From Leptasterias polaris (lineage: Eukaryota > Echinodermata > Asteroidea > Forcipulatida > Asteriidae), in assembly GCA_037783415.1 (NCBI GenBank), contig JAZGTN010000046.1:2858501-2922500 (forward strand): a DNA stretch of 64,000 nucleotides, given 5' to 3'. Shown one piece after another: positions 36,601 to 39,600 of this stretch. Below the pieces are notes generated by a model. It worked only from the letters and a program-made list of their open reading frames with translations. It did no database searches and was not told the DNA's origin. A program made the position numbers and the translations under genes. Position 1 is the stretch's first letter. Every line of letters starts with the position of its first letter.

Positions 36601-39600
36601 CCTTGATTGCTGATGGGACCAGGTTACAGACAAACTGCAGCCAATTTTAACACTCATAGTGTTCTTAACTATCACTAGTAAACACTTTACCTTGATTGCT
36701 GATGGGACCAGGTTACACACAAACTGCAGAAAGCCAGGGTCCTTGTAGCACTGGGTGATAAGTATTGACTTAGCGAGAGGGACACCTGGCGTCTAAAAGT
36801 GAGGAATAAATATAAGAGGAATTCAAGCAATCAACCTTTCTGCTGTCAAATATTTTTTGCTCATAATTTTTTGATTAGGGGGCAACCAGGGCCTGGTTTC
36901 ATGGCTCTGCTTACCGTAAGCAAAGAATCGGCGCTTACGGAAGCAGGGAATTCCGCGCTTATGTCAAGCATATTTCAAGCGAGTACCGGCCCCAGTTTGT
37001 CACAAGCAAACTTGGGTGAGTTTGTCCTTTGTCACAGGCAAACTTGGGTGAGTTTGGCCTTTGACACAGGCATCCTTTGACACAGGCAAACTTGGGCGAG
37101 TTTGTCAAAGGCAAACTTGGGTGAGTTTGTCAAAAGCAAACTTGGGTGAGTTTGTCACAGGCAAACGTGGGTGAGTTTGTCACAGGCAAACTTGGGTGAG
37201 TTTGCTACAGGCAAACTTGGGTGAGTTTGTCAAAAGCAAACTTTGGTGAGTTTGTCACAGGCAAACTTTGGTGAGTTTGCCACAGGCAAACTTGGGTGAG
37301 TTTGTCACAGGCAAACTTGGGTGAGTTTGTCACAGGCAAACTTGGGTGAGTTTGTCACAGGCAAATTGAGCGAGTTTATCACAGGCAAACTTGGGTGAGT
37401 TTGTCACAGGCAAACTTGGGTCTGGTTTTTAATGGGTGATCCACGTAATGTTTGACTACCCATCTACTGACCTGAAGAGGCTGCAGCCAATGCCACTTGT
37501 TCGTTTTGTTGCTAAGGTCCAAAAGCTGCACAACTCGGACAAAGATATTGGTGTCATGATACGGAATGACGCACCTCAGCAGCTCGTCAATGTTGTACAG
37601 ATGGATGTTGAATCTAAAGAACAAACATTCAAAAACAAATATAAAGACGTGATTAATTTGTAATCACAAAACTTGATAAAACTCTCCCCTACCGAATTGT
37701 TTTTACATAAACAATTAGGGGTTGAACACAGAACAATTGACTAGAGCAGGACTTGAACATACGACGTCCGGATTAACATGTTGGCAATACATCAACTGAG
37801 CTATCTAGCCCTAATGTTAGCAGTCTCCCTATTTTGTAAATATTTGTGTTCAAGGGTGTCAGTCAGAAACCATTCAACTTGTAACTGTCGTGTCGCCAGG
37901 GATCACATCCAAGCTTACATACAACATGGGAGGATATTGACAAAGATATTGAAATTAGGGGCTAGATAGCTCAGTTGGTAAAGCCCTGGCACGCTATTCT
38001 GGAGGTTGCAAGTTCAAGTCCCGCTTTAGTAATTTTTTTCTTTGTTCAACTCATAAATATTTTACAGTTTCCCTTCTAGTTTGTATAAAGCGCATTTACA
38101 AAAACGTATCAATGCGCTTTAGTGCTCTTGTCACTAAGCCAATAACATTTCTGTAATCATTCTCAGCTCCCTGGGGAGTCACAGCCCAGGGCTGCCATGG
38201 CGCTCCAAAAGCTTTTTGAACCTCTTCATTTGCAGGTACCTACTTATACCCTTTGGTGAAGAGAAGCACTTGTAGTAAAGCATCTTGCTCCAGGACACAA
38301 GTATCAGGACCGGGATTCGAACCCACACCCAGATGACTTAACAACCACCGAACTTAAAGGGTGTGTACAACATCGGTAAGATGGGGGGGGAAAAAAATCA
38401 CAGATTTGCACATAACTTACAAGGTATAAAGATGGTCATGGTGGAAAACTTCCCTTGAAATAGTTTTGCTTGAAATGCTATAGTTTTTAGGAAATTAGTA
38501 AAACAATTAGTCTTTATCACTGGTGATAAAATCCGATGTTTGAAAACAGTGAAAACATACAATGAGGTATAGTTTGCTCATGACTCCGAGGACCGATTCA
38601 GCTAAAACTTTCACAGGTTTGTTATTTCATGAATATGTTGGTTCACATCAAGTGTGGATACTGGTCTTTGTTGAATATCAATGTTGTACATTGTCTTTTA
38701 GTTCAATGCACTAGACCGCTCGGCCATGACGTCATGCCTTTTCAGTGTTCACTGGTTTCATAACCAGAAAGAGATAATAAAAACAGTGATACAGTACGAG
38801 AAGACACACATGTTATATACCTATGTATGAGCCACTCCAGCGCTTTCTGAGCCAGCTTCAGCAGGAAATACGGTGAGAGCCGAAGCAGAAACTTCCCGAT
38901 CTTACGATCCAGGATTCATCGAAGAGGGTGTTCTCAAACTCTTGAAAAGCAGGATCAATGTTTTCAAGCTCTTGCAAACCGTTTATACCTAAGTTCGGAA
39001 TTCAAAGTTTTAGTAAAAGATTAGGTTGACCATCATAGTTCTAAACATCCACTGGACAGCTTGGTTGAGTCCAGTCATTTTAGTATTTGGCTGGTAACCT
39101 CCCACATCTTAACAAGTCTGGCAGGCTCATAAACTTGTCTCAAACAAGGACTCTCTTTTTAGAAGTTTTAGTAAGTTTTAACTAGTTCTAACCAGTTTTA
39201 ATTATTATTTTTTTCCAACTAGCTTAAACTAGTTCATTAGTTGCACTTTTAAAATTAAATCAGCTCCAAAACATGCCATAATTTCTTCAATTCGACACTT
39301 CAATTGGAAAAGAAAGATTAAGCTGGTCTAGATGATTGGTCAACTCACTGTTAAATGTTTCTGAGCGTAAACAGATTTTAGTTTAAATATGTTTAACACT
39401 GGGCCCGATTTCATAGATCTGTTTTAACAGACAAATTTGTGCTTACTGCGCGAGTTTCCATTCATAAAAAATGCATGACGTTACAATGAAAATCCATGGT
39501 GAATGCGCAAACTGGCCGCCTAACTTTCTTGCAAACTGTGAAATACCCTTAACCTTGAGCAAATTTGTCTGCTATAGTTAGCACAAAAATTTGCTTACCA

